A stretch of DNA of 64,000 bases. Origin: Luteolibacter arcticus. Lineage in GTDB: Bacteria; Verrucomicrobiota; Verrucomicrobiia; Verrucomicrobiales; Akkermansiaceae. The stretch covers positions 120,782 through 184,781 of the forward strand of contig NZ_JAPDDT010000014.1 in assembly GCF_025950235.1 (NCBI RefSeq), read 5' to 3'. The position numbers and the translations under genes were made by a program. How positions within the stretch are numbered: the first letter of the stretch is position 1; each line of letters opens with the position of its first letter. The notes below the pieces were generated by a model. The model was not told the DNA's origin. It searched no databases and was given only the letters and a program-made list of their open reading frames with translations. This document shows positions 26,827-34,348 of the stretch, one piece after another.

Positions 26827-27453
26827 CTATCGCCCCTTGAGCAGGTTCCGGCTCGCCCACACGTAGTTCGCGCCGGAGATCAGGGTCAGCGCCACCGCGG
26901 TCCAGAGTGAGACCGGCATCAGCCAGTTCTTCGGGTTCGCTAAGTCGCGCAGCAAGCCCCCGATGACGCCCGGATTCTCGATTGAGGAAAAGGTCAGCCA
27001 CACCAGCCCGGTGATGCAGTAGGTGAGCTGGAAGGTGGTCTTCCATTTCCCGAGCTTGTCGGCGGCGAGCACCTGCCCGGCCTCGACCGCGATCTGGCGC
27101 AGGCCGGTGACCAAAAACTCCCGCGCGATGATCGTGGCGGTGACCCACACCGGGCAGTGGTAGCCACCTACCGGTTGGGCGGAAAAATACACGAAGGCGG
27201 CGCACACGAGGATCTTGTCCGCCAAGGGGTCGAGTAATTTTCCCAGCGGCGTCACCAGTCCGAGCTTCCGCGCCAGGTAGCCGTCCAGCCAATCCGTGGC
27301 CGCTGCCACCGAGAAAGTGACCAGCGCCACCGCATAGCCTGCGGTTCCCGGAAAACCCACTGCGATCACGAAGACTGCCGTCAGGAACAGGCGGGAGAGG
27401 GTGATCGCATTGGGCAAGTTCACGCCCGGAATGTGGGGAATGCATGGCAGCAT
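26827..27453 (-). CDS. pgsA: CDP-diacylglycerol-glycerol-3-phosphate phosphatidyltransferase
   Basis: 208 residues from ATG 27453; upstream in-frame codons run into the divergent gnd leader and are not counted. An integral membrane enzyme that makes phosphatidylglycerol phosphate. The CDP-alcohol phosphatidyltransferase signature is complete: D-W-L-D-G-Y-L-A-R, eight residues, G-K-L-L-D-P-L-A-D, with the four catalytic Asp. Several hydrophobic helices flank it. It is divergent from gnd, with a shared promoter region of 70 bases. Confidence 0.93.
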   Translation of the reverse strand: MLPCIPHIPGVNLPNAITLSRLFLTAVFVIAVGFPGTAGYAVALVTFSVAAATDWLDGYLARKLGLVTPLGKLLDPLADKILVCAAFVYFSAQPVGGYHCPVWVTATIIAREFLVTGLRQIAVEAGQVLAADKLGKWKTTFQLTYCITGLVWLTFSSIENPGVIGGLLRDLANPKNWLMPVSLWTAVALTLISGANYVWASRNLLKGR

Positions 27454-27523
27454 GGCAACAAGGGGTTGCACCGCGGCCCGCGGTTCCCTACACGGCCCGC
27501 GGTTCCTGAACCGTTTCAAGATC

Positions 27524-28942
27524 ATGAGTAACAGCGATTTCGGCCTCATCGGCCTGGCCGTCATGGGCCAGAACCTCGTCCTCAACGTGGAATCCCGCGG
27601 CTTCCAGGTGTCTGTCTATAACCGCACCACCTCGGTCACCGACGAATTTGTCAGCAAGCATCCGGACAAGAAACTCGTCGGCGCCAAGTCGCTGGAAGAG
27701 TTCGTCCAGTCGCTCGCTTCCCCGCGCAAAGTGATGATCATGGTCAAGGCCGGCGGTCCGGTGGACGCGGTCATCGAGTCCCTCATCCCGCTGCTCGACA
27801 AGGGCGACATTATCATCGACGGCGGCAATTCGCTCTACACCGACACCGAGCGCCGCGACAAGTGGCTCGGCGACCTCGGCTTCCGCTTCATCGGCGCCGG
27901 TGTCTCCGGTGGTGAAGAAGGCGCCCGCAAGGGCCCGTCGATCATGCCCGGAGGCCCCGCTTCCACGTGGGACGTGATGAAGCCGATCTTCGAAAGCATC
28001 GCTGCCAAGGTTGATGGCGAGCCGTGCGTCATCCACATCGGACCCGGCGGTGCCGGCCACTATGTGAAGATGATCCACAATGGCATCGAGTACGGCGACA
28101 TGCAGCTCATCTGCGAAGCCTACAACATCTTCAAGGCTGCCGGCTTCACCCCGGCCGAGCTCGCCACCGTCTTCACCGACTGGAACGAAGGCGACCTAGA
28201 GAGCTACCTCATCCAGATCACCTCGAAGATCTTCGCCCAGCAGGATCCCGAAACCGGCAAGCCGCTCGTCGATCTCATCCTCGACACCGCCGGCCAGAAG
28301 GGCACCGGCAAGTGGACCCTGATCAACGCCGTCGAAAACGCCGTCGTGATCTCCACCATCAACGCCGCCGTCGAAGCCCGCATCCTGTCTTCCTTCAAGG
28401 ACAAGCGCGTGGCCGCCAGCGAGTTCCTCCACGGCCCGAAGGCCGAGATCTCCGCCGACAAGGCCGAGCTGGTGAAGAAGGTTCACGACGCGCTCTTCGC
28501 CTCCAAGATCATCTCTTACGCGCAGGGCCTCGACCTCATCGCTGCCATGGGCAAGGAGAAGGACTGGGGTCTCGACCTCGGCAAGATCGCGGCCATCTGG
28601 CGCGGCGGTTGCATCATCCGCGCCCGCTTCCTCAACGACATCACGGACGCCTACCGCTCGGATCCGGGCCTGAGCAACCTGATGCTCGCCCCGTTCTTCA
28701 CGAACCTCCTCAACGAGTTCCAGCAGAACTGGCGCGAGGTCATCGCCACCGCCACCCTCGCCGGCATTCCGGTGCCCGCGTTCTCGGCCTCGCTCGGTTA
28801 CTACGATAGCTATCGTAGCGCCGTCCTTCCCGCGAACCTGCTCCAGGCCCAGCGCGACTTCTTCGGCGCGCACACCTACGAGCGCACCGACAAGCCACGC
28901 GGCGAATTCTTCCACACCGATTGGCCGGAAGTCATCGGCTGA
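27524..28942 (+). CDS. gnd: 6-phosphogluconate dehydrogenase, NADP-dependent decarboxylating
   Basis: 472 residues, normal for the long bacterial form. ATG 27524 is chosen (an earlier ATG at 27401 would overlap pgsA). It has a Rossmann start GLAVMGQNL, the substrate-binding GVSGGEEGARKGPSIMPGG, catalytic GGAGHYVKMIHNGIEY, and the C-terminal tail RTDKPRGEFFHTDW that reaches into the other subunit. It oxidises 6-phosphogluconate to ribulose-5-phosphate in the pentose phosphate pathway. An intrinsic terminator follows directly. Confidence 0.97.
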   Translation: MSNSDFGLIGLAVMGQNLVLNVESRGFQVSVYNRTTSVTDEFVSKHPDKKLVGAKSLEEFVQSLASPRKVMIMVKAGGPVDAVIESLIPLLDKGDIIIDGGNSLYTDTERRDKWLGDLGFRFIGAGVSGGEEGARKGPSIMPGGPASTWDVMKPIFESIAAKVDGEPCVIHIGPGGAGHYVKMIHNGIEYGDMQLICEAYNIFKAAGFTPAELATVFTDWNEGDLESYLIQITSKIFAQQDPETGKPLVDLILDTAGQKGTGKWTLINAVENAVVISTINAAVEARILSSFKDKRVAASEFLHGPKAEISADKAELVKKVHDALFASKIISYAQGLDLIAAMGKEKDWGLDLGKIAAIWRGGCIIRARFLNDITDAYRSDPGLSNLMLAPFFTNLLNEFQQNWREVIATATLAGIPVPAFSASLGYYDSYRSAVLPANLLQAQRDFFGAHTYERTDKPRGEFFHTDWPEVIG

Positions 28943-28972
28943 GGAACAGAGACAGTGTGTTTTTCCAACGGC

Positions 28973-29002
28973 GGCCGGGAGCGATCCCGGCCGTCTTTTT
29001 TT
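28973..29002 (+). terminator. Intrinsic terminator of gnd
   Basis: Eight-base perfect stem GGCCGGGA (28973-28980) with TCCCGGCC (28985-28992), GCGA loop, then GTC and seven T. It lies 30 bases past the gnd stop and abuts the palindromic repeat element that begins at 29004. Confidence 0.92.
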
Positions 29003-29003
29003 A

Positions 29004-29129
29004 ATGTAGCGTCGGCCTATAACCGTCGGACTTCGGCGGCACGGGCCGCATCGTCGTGGATTCGGAAACAAGGTCTCACGATGCGGCTTGTGGCCGCCAG
29101 TCAGTGACGGTCGCAGACCGACGCTACAT
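29004..29129. repeat. 126-bp imperfect palindromic element (MITE/REP-like)
   Basis: The ends are a perfect 12-bp inverted repeat, ATGTAGCGTCGG at 29004-29015 and CCGACGCTACAT at 29118-29129. Inside, further arms pair: CCGTC with GACGG, and GGCGGC..GCCGCATCGT with ACGATGCGGC..GCCGCC, so most of the element folds as one long hairpin. It encodes no protein. It lies between the gnd terminator and the TPR gene and looks like a mobile or extragenic repeat; other copies elsewhere in the genome are expected but cannot be seen here. Confidence 0.75.
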
Positions 29130-29187
29130 CACGGCAGCAGGAATCTCATTGCCGCCCGCAAGGCAGCGAAGAGAATCCCCCGCGATC

Positions 29188-29832
29188 ATGAAAGCGACGC
29201 CCCTCCTGCTCGCCCTGCTTTTCTCCCTGCCTGTGCCGCTTGCCGCCCAAGCGCCCAAGCCCGCGGAGGAGAAGAAGAAGCTGAAGAAACTCGACGACAT
29301 CCTCACGTGGTCGAAGGCGAAGCAGACCTACGACGAGGGCTTGAAGGCCTTCCACCAGGCGAAGGGCGAGGAGGCGATCGCGAAGTTCACCGAGTCGCTA
29401 TCGCACATCGAAAAGTATACGGATGCCCGGATGGCGCGCGGTCGCACTTACTACGAGATGCACCGCTATGAGCCGGCGCTGGAGGACTTTACCCGCGTGG
29501 TGGCGGAGCAGCCGGATCAGGCGAGCGGCCACTACTATCGCGGCCTCGCGCTGTGGAACCTGAAGCGGCCGGAAGAGGCGCTGAAGGCGCTCGACACCGC
29601 GATCCAGAAGCAGCCGCGAACGTATGCGTATCACGAGTCGCGGGCAATGCTGCTGGAGTCCATGAAGCAGCAGGCACGGGCCCTGGCCGACTATGACATG
29701 ATGGTGGCTTTGCACCCACTGCAGCCCTCGAACATCGAGCGCCGGGCGAAGTTGCTGCGGGGACTCGGCCGGAACGAGGAAGCCGACGAGGAAGAGCGGC
29801 AGGCGGATCAACTTCGTGAAGCGGGTTTCTGA
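29188..29832 (+). CDS. Secreted TPR-repeat protein
   Basis: 214 residues from ATG 29188, chosen because it opens a signal peptide (MKATPLLLALLFSLPVPLAAQA). Longer in-frame starts run through the palindromic repeat and are rejected. The mature protein is a basic helix followed by about four TPR units, for example ALEDFTRVVAEQPDQASGHY and GLALWNLKRPEEALKALDTA. It is a periplasmic protein-protein interaction module with no specific function assigned. Confidence 0.8.
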   Translation: MKATPLLLALLFSLPVPLAAQAPKPAEEKKKLKKLDDILTWSKAKQTYDEGLKAFHQAKGEEAIAKFTESLSHIEKYTDARMARGRTYYEMHRYEPALEDFTRVVAEQPDQASGHYYRGLALWNLKRPEEALKALDTAIQKQPRTYAYHESRAMLLESMKQQARALADYDMMVALHPLQPSNIERRAKLLRGLGRNEEADEEERQADQLREAGF

Positions 29833-29918
29833 CGGCAACCCGCTCCGCAACTTTTTCCCGCGGGGCCGGTTGCAGCGTTTGGTTCGCCCCGGGCCACCGT
29901 CTTGCCCCATTGGTCACG

Positions 29919-30524
29919 ATGAAAACGAAGCTCCCTTGGATGGTCGTTGCCGCCACGCTGCTAGCCGCGTGCGACGAGAAACAAGAGCCGGTCGCCGCCC
30001 AGCCGAAGTCGCCGTCGGCTTCCAAGCGCTTCACGCCTGACCGGCCTGCGACACCGAAGCCTCAGGCCGACAAGGTTCCCGAGCCCGCGGAGCCGCCGGT
30101 CGCCCAGCATTCGCAACCAACCGTTCCTCCTGCCGCACCGGCGACTCCACCGCCTGCGCCGGCACCCGCCCTTTCCGCCGAGGAACGCGAGGCCCGGCGT
30201 GCCGAGCAGCGCCAGCAGCGGGTGACCCGCGTCGCGGAGCAGATGACCACCCGCTTGAAGGAGCAAGATGCGAACGGCGACGGACTCCTCGCCCAGAGCG
30301 AGGTAACCGGACCCATGCAGCGCGGCTTCAGCCGTGCCGACACGAATGCCGACGGCTCGCTGGATGCCGCCGAGCAGCAGGCCATGATCCAGAACGTGGC
30401 GGAGCGCATGGGCAACTCCGACCGGGACCGGGGCGATCGCGGTGACCGGCGCGGATTCAGCCGCCGGGGAACAGGCGGTGGTGGCGGCTTCGGCGGTGGC
30501 TCTAACCGGCGGCGGGACGACTGA
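29919..30524 (+). CDS. EF-hand lipoprotein-like protein
   Basis: 201 residues from ATG 29919. An N-terminal signal ends in LLAAC, a lipobox, so it is likely an anchored lipoprotein. A Pro/Ala-rich linker leads to two EF-hand loops: DANGDGLLAQSE and DTNADGSLDAAE, both with the acidic 1, 3, 5 and 12 positions filled, so calcium binding is likely. The tail is Arg/Gly/Asp-rich. Proteins of this type are common in PVC bacteria; the role is unknown. Confidence 0.8.
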   Translation: MKTKLPWMVVAATLLAACDEKQEPVAAQPKSPSASKRFTPDRPATPKPQADKVPEPAEPPVAQHSQPTVPPAAPATPPPAPAPALSAEEREARRAEQRQQRVTRVAEQMTTRLKEQDANGDGLLAQSEVTGPMQRGFSRADTNADGSLDAAEQQAMIQNVAERMGNSDRDRGDRGDRRGFSRRGTGGGGGFGGGSNRRRDD

Positions 30525-30632
30525 GATAACGTTGCGGAAAGCAACGATTCGTCTCTTTGATGGCAGGCTCGGGAAAAGCCGGTTGCTTTCCAGCGTGCGG
30601 GAAGACACATCGTCGCCGCGCTACACGTTGGC

Positions 30633-31661
30633 ATGACGAACGAACTGCTGATCCTGATCGTCGAAGCGATCGCCGTTTACTTCCTCGTCCTGTGGGCTCA
30701 CTCGCTGCGCAACCGGCTCGGGCTCGCCCATTTCTACGCGCTGATCGGCAGCCTGACCGCGGTGATGGTATGGGTCACCGATGCCGGCGTGCGGGTGAAT
30801 ATCCCCGGCGTGTCTTTCATGGTGGGGTCGACGGTGTTCTACACCGCGCTCTTGTTAGGGGTGTTCGTCGTCTATGTCTTCGACGGCCCGCGGGCCACGC
30901 GGATCGCGATTTCCACCATCATCGGCGTGTCCATCATGGTGCCGGTGGTCACGCTGGTGCTGCACTGGCAGCTCCGCATTTCCTCGCCGGATGGGCTGAG
31001 CTATTTCCCGCCGCAGAGCCTGCGGATCTATTCCGCGTCGATTTTCGCCGCCCTCGCCGACCTGATCTTCCTGGCGATCGCCTGGGAATTCCTCGGCCAA
31101 CCGAAGCTCCAGGTGCAGCTGTGGCTGCGGGCCTTCCTGACCCTGCTCGGCGTGTTGTGGCTGGATGTGATCCTCTTTGCCACCGGGGCCTTCGCCGGCA
31201 CGCCGGACTACCTTAAAATCATGGGCGGCACCTTCCTCAGCCGCCTCGTCATCGGCATCTTCGCGTTTCCCTTCCTCTACTGGTATCTCGCCTGGCAAAG
31301 CGGCAAGAACGGCATGGAGATCGAGAACCGGCCAGTGCTCGCCATTCTCAAGGAGGTCACCCGCGTGCGGCAGGAGCTGAGCCTGGCCCAGCGCGAGATC
31401 GAACTCCGCAAGGAGGTGGAGCGCGAGAACGTGACGCTCATCGAATCGCTGCAGCAAGCGATGAAGGAGGTGAAGGTGCTGCGCGGCTTCCTGCCGACCT
31501 GCAGCTACTGCAAGGACATCCGGGACGAGGGTGGCAACTGGCACCAGCTCGAGGCCTACCTCCAGCGTCACAGCGAGGTGAAATTCAGCCACGGGATCTG
31601 CGACAAGTGCCTCAAGGAGCACCATCCCGGGATCGACCTATCGTCCGGGAGCGGGACGTAG
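30633..31661 (+). CDS. Membrane protein with VUT/YhhQ-like N-terminus and a Cys-pair C-terminal tail
   Basis: 342 residues. About seven transmembrane helices occupy residues 1-235; the pattern resembles the VUT/queuosine-precursor-transporter family used as an N-terminal sensor module in some signalling proteins (tentative). A coiled-coil (about 240-285, ESLQQAMKEVKVLRG) joins a short C-terminal domain. That domain has two C-x2-C pairs, in LPTCSYCKDIRDE and HGICDKC. The same tail is found on response regulators and kinases. No catalytic output domain is present. It may act as a receptor that passes a signal through the coil and the probable zinc-binding tail. Confidence 0.65.
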   Translation: MTNELLILIVEAIAVYFLVLWAHSLRNRLGLAHFYALIGSLTAVMVWVTDAGVRVNIPGVSFMVGSTVFYTALLLGVFVVYVFDGPRATRIAISTIIGVSIMVPVVTLVLHWQLRISSPDGLSYFPPQSLRIYSASIFAALADLIFLAIAWEFLGQPKLQVQLWLRAFLTLLGVLWLDVILFATGAFAGTPDYLKIMGGTFLSRLVIGIFAFPFLYWYLAWQSGKNGMEIENRPVLAILKEVTRVRQELSLAQREIELRKEVERENVTLIESLQQAMKEVKVLRGFLPTCSYCKDIRDEGGNWHQLEAYLQRHSEVKFSHGICDKCLKEHHPGIDLSSGSGT

Positions 31662-31828
31662 CCGGGAGCGGGTCCGCATGCGGCGATCCCTCTGAAGAGG
31701 GGTGGAAATCGACGGCACCAATGGTGTTTCCTACGAGGATCTCCTGCATCCTTCCGGAGAGTCCTTGCACTTTTCGTCGCGCAGCCTTGCGCGGCGGCTC
31801 GGCCCCGTAACACTGCAACTGCACTCGC

Positions 31829-32683
31829 ATGAAACCGCTGCTCGTCCTTCTCCTCTGCACCGCGGCGCTTCCGGCTGCCGATCCGCCGGCGCAGGTCTTC
31901 CAGATGAACTGCTCCGCCTGTCACGTGGCGGACCAGATGATCGTCGGCCCATCGCTGGTCGAGATCGCCGGCATCTACGGCAAGGATCCGGACGGCTTCG
32001 TGAAGTGGTGCATCGCACCGCAGCACAAGCGCGAGGGTGCGATCGAGATGCCCTCGATGGCTCACCTCGGCGAGCCGGTGCTGCGCGAGCTGCACAAGTA
32101 CATCATCGCCCAGGCCGCGGGAAAGAAGGAGCAGAAGAAAGCCGACATCGACCCCTTCGCCGTGCCGGCCGCCCAGGTCCGCCGGCCGCAGGTGCAGCGC
32201 GTGTTCCTGCCGGATGCCTCGCCCGCGGCGATCGCGGTGGCGCTGCCGGGTGATCTTTCGTTTTGCTTCGATGCGGCCGAGTGCCGCCTGCGCTACGTGT
32301 GGAAGGGCGGCTTCATCGACGGCGGGGGCTACTGGAAGGGCAATGGCAGCTCGCTGGCGAAGTTAGGCGGCGAGGTGGTCTATCGGGAGGCGCGCTTTCC
32401 GCTGACGTGGCCGCTCGCGGGCGAAGAGCTTCCGCCGAAGTTCCTCGGCTACCGCGTGGCGAAGGACGGGCTGCCTTCGTTCCGCTACCGCCGTGGTGGC
32501 GTGACGTGGACGGAAACGGTCAAGCCCTTGTCTGACGGCACGGGCGTCGAGCGCCTCTTCGAACTCGATGCCGGCAAGGCGATGACGGTCGCTGCCGAGA
32601 AAGCCACCGTCACGTCCACCACGGGAAGAGACGCCATTCCCGCCTCCGACAAATCCTTCACCCTCACCTTCCGCTGGAAATGA
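31829..32683 (+). CDS. c-type cytochrome domain protein
   Basis: 284 residues with a signal peptide (ending PAADPP). The haem-binding CSACH is in the N-terminal third, with a possible distal Met in MPSMAHL, so it is a small class I-like c-type domain. The remaining about 190 residues are a beta-rich domain with no firm family. The stop overlaps the start of the next propeller dehydrogenase gene (ATGA), so the two are coupled and the cytochrome probably accepts electrons from that enzyme (inference). Confidence 0.85.
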   Translation: MKPLLVLLLCTAALPAADPPAQVFQMNCSACHVADQMIVGPSLVEIAGIYGKDPDGFVKWCIAPQHKREGAIEMPSMAHLGEPVLRELHKYIIAQAAGKKEQKKADIDPFAVPAAQVRRPQVQRVFLPDASPAAIAVALPGDLSFCFDAAECRLRYVWKGGFIDGGGYWKGNGSSLAKLGGEVVYREARFPLTWPLAGEELPPKFLGYRVAKDGLPSFRYRRGGVTWTETVKPLSDGTGVERLFELDAGKAMTVAAEKATVTSTTGRDAIPASDKSFTLTFRWK

Positions 32684-34290
32684 CGCCGCTGAATTTCAAA
32701 CCGCGGATGACGCGGATCGCACGGATCCGGAATGGAGTGATCCCCATCGGCTCCATCGTCAATCCTTGCACTGTCATCCGTGAAATCCGCGCCATCCGCG
32801 GTTCTCTTCTACGATGCCTTCCGTACTTCGCCGCCGGCACGGTCTCCGCGGCGACGTTCACGGTCGAACGCATGCCGAATCCGCCGGGGGTGGACCCGCA
32901 GGTCGGCGGGGTGGATGTGTTGCCGGATGGCAAGGTCGCGGTCGTGTTTCACCGTGGCGAGGCGATGATCTTCGATCCTGTAACCAAGACGTGGAGCAAG
33001 TTCGCCGAGGGATTGCAGGAGCCGCTCGGGGTGATCGCCGAGTCGCCGTCATCGTGGCTGGTCATGCAGCGCGCGGAGCTGACCCGCCTCAAGGACACCG
33101 ATGGCGATGGCAAGGCGGACGAGTATGAGACGGTCTTCGATGACTTCGGACTGACGGGGAATTACCACGAGTTCGCCTTCGGTCCGGCGAGGGGTCCAGA
33201 CGGTTCGCTCTACATCGCTCTCAACGTGGCGTCGAATGGTGCCGGTGTGCGCGAGGAGATCCGCGGCAAGTGGTCGGAACTGGGCGATCTCGACTTCAAG
33301 CAGATGATCCACGACGGGCAGTGGGGCAAGCGCGCCGCCAGGGCCGGGCGCATGTACTCGCGCGTCCCGTGGCGCGGTTGGGTGCTCAAGCTTTCCCCGG
33401 ATGGCAAGACGATGACGCCCTATGCCTGCGGCTTCCGCTCACCGGATGGCATCGGCGTGGATGCCGACGGCCACGTGCTGGTCACGGACAATCAAGGCGA
33501 TTGGCGCGGCACCTCGCCGCTGCACGCGCTGAAGCCGGGTGGCTTCCATGGCCACCCGGCGTCGCTGGTCTGGCAGGAGGGCTGGAGCCAAGGTGATCCG
33601 CGCAAGCTGTCGCTGGCGAAGATCGATGCGATGCGCGTGAAGGAAAGCGGCCGCTTTGCCCAAGGCGAACTCGCGAACTCGCCGACCCAGCCGGTGGTAT
33701 TCCCGGCGACCTGGGGGCCTTATGCCCGGCAGGTGTTGATCGGCGAAATGAACCAGAATCGCATGGTGCGTTTCATCGCCGACGACGTGAATGGCTTCCG
33801 CCAAGGCTCGCTGATCCCGATCTTCGACGACGCCGGTCTCGGCAATGGCAATCACCGGCTCGCCTTTGGGAAGGATGGCATCTTGTGGGTGGGCAAGACC
33901 CACCTTTCGTGGGCCGGTGCGGAGGGACTGGTGAAGGTGACCCCCTCGGGGCTCGAAGACGTTTTTGTCGTCACCGGCATGAAGTTGGAGAAGACCGCGG
34001 AGGGTCACGCCTTCCGGATTTCGTTCAACCGGCCGATGCCGTCGGTGAACTCGATCCGCCTCAACCGCTTCAACTACATCTACCACGAGGACTACGGCTC
34101 GCCCAAGACCGACGAGGCCACCGTGGAGATCACCAAGCGCGAGATGATCGGCGACGGCCGCGAATGGCGGCTCACGGCCGTTCCGAAGCTCGGGGCCCTC
34201 CATCGCTTCGATTTGGCAGGCTTGAGGTCCGCGGATGGCAAGGCCTTGGAAGGGAAATCGCTCTACTATCAGGCCAGCGAATTGCCGTAA
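32680..34290 (+). CDS. PQQ/sorbosone-dehydrogenase-like propeller protein with repeat-derived N-terminus
   Basis: 536 residues from ATG 32680, overlapping the cytochrome stop. The body is the glucose/sorbosone dehydrogenase-type propeller common in PVC bacteria: GGVDVLPDGKVAVVFHRGEA, DTDGDGKADEYETVFDDFG, a GFRSPDGIGVDADGH blade and GNGNHRLAFGKDG. It ends in an Ig-like extension with a NYIYHEDYG segment. Residues about 7-42 are encoded by a palindromic repeat, and a proper signal peptide is missing; a cleavable-looking CLPYFAAGTVSAAT remains. An alternative start inside the mature part (near 32872) would lose export. Likely a periplasmic dehydrogenase whose N-terminus has been altered. Confidence 0.75.
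   Translation: MTPLNFKPRMTRIARIRNGVIPIGSIVNPCTVIREIRAIRGSLLRCLPYFAAGTVSAATFTVERMPNPPGVDPQVGGVDVLPDGKVAVVFHRGEAMIFDPVTKTWSKFAEGLQEPLGVIAESPSSWLVMQRAELTRLKDTDGDGKADEYETVFDDFGLTGNYHEFAFGPARGPDGSLYIALNVASNGAGVREEIRGKWSELGDLDFKQMIHDGQWGKRAARAGRMYSRVPWRGWVLKLSPDGKTMTPYACGFRSPDGIGVDADGHVLVTDNQGDWRGTSPLHALKPGGFHGHPASLVWQEGWSQGDPRKLSLAKIDAMRVKESGRFAQGELANSPTQPVVFPATWGPYARQVLIGEMNQNRMVRFIADDVNGFRQGSLIPIFDDAGLGNGNHRLAFGKDGILWVGKTHLSWAGAEGLVKVTPSGLEDVFVVTGMKLEKTAEGHAFRISFNRPMPSVNSIRLNRFNYIYHEDYGSPKTDEATVEITKREMIGDGREWRLTAVPKLGALHRFDLAGLRSADGKALEGKSLYYQASELP
32699..32803. repeat. 105-bp palindromic repeat inside the start of a coding sequence
   Basis: Ends form an inverted repeat: AACCGCGGATGACGCGGAT at 32699-32717 and ATCCGCGCCATCCGCGGTT at 32785-32803, matching in all but one base pair. 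Inside are related units ending CGGAT and ATCCG. It resembles the dispersed 'CGGAT' extragenic repeats of many Gram-negative environmental bacteria. Here it lies within the 5' end of the propeller gene and is read in frame. Confidence 0.7.
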
Positions 34291-34307
34291 GAGTCCGGTT
34301 TTTCGAT

Positions 34308-34323
34308 CTTTATTGAAATAAAG
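34308..34323 (+). promoter_or_regulatory. AT-rich palindrome upstream of DUF3472 gene
   Basis: CTTTATT and AATAAAG separated by GA form a perfect 7+7 palindrome, 26 bases before the ATG at 34349. It is the only AT-rich spot in the 58-base gap and may be an operator or part of the promoter. No T-run follows on either side, so it is not a clear terminator. Confidence 0.3.
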
Positions 34324-34348
34324 TGACTTTTGCGGCGTCTTGTCGGGC

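Noticed and set aside
30530..30546. CGTTGC/GCAACG hairpin after the EF-hand gene as a terminator
   Set aside because: Short stem, and the following bases are not T-rich enough to support it.
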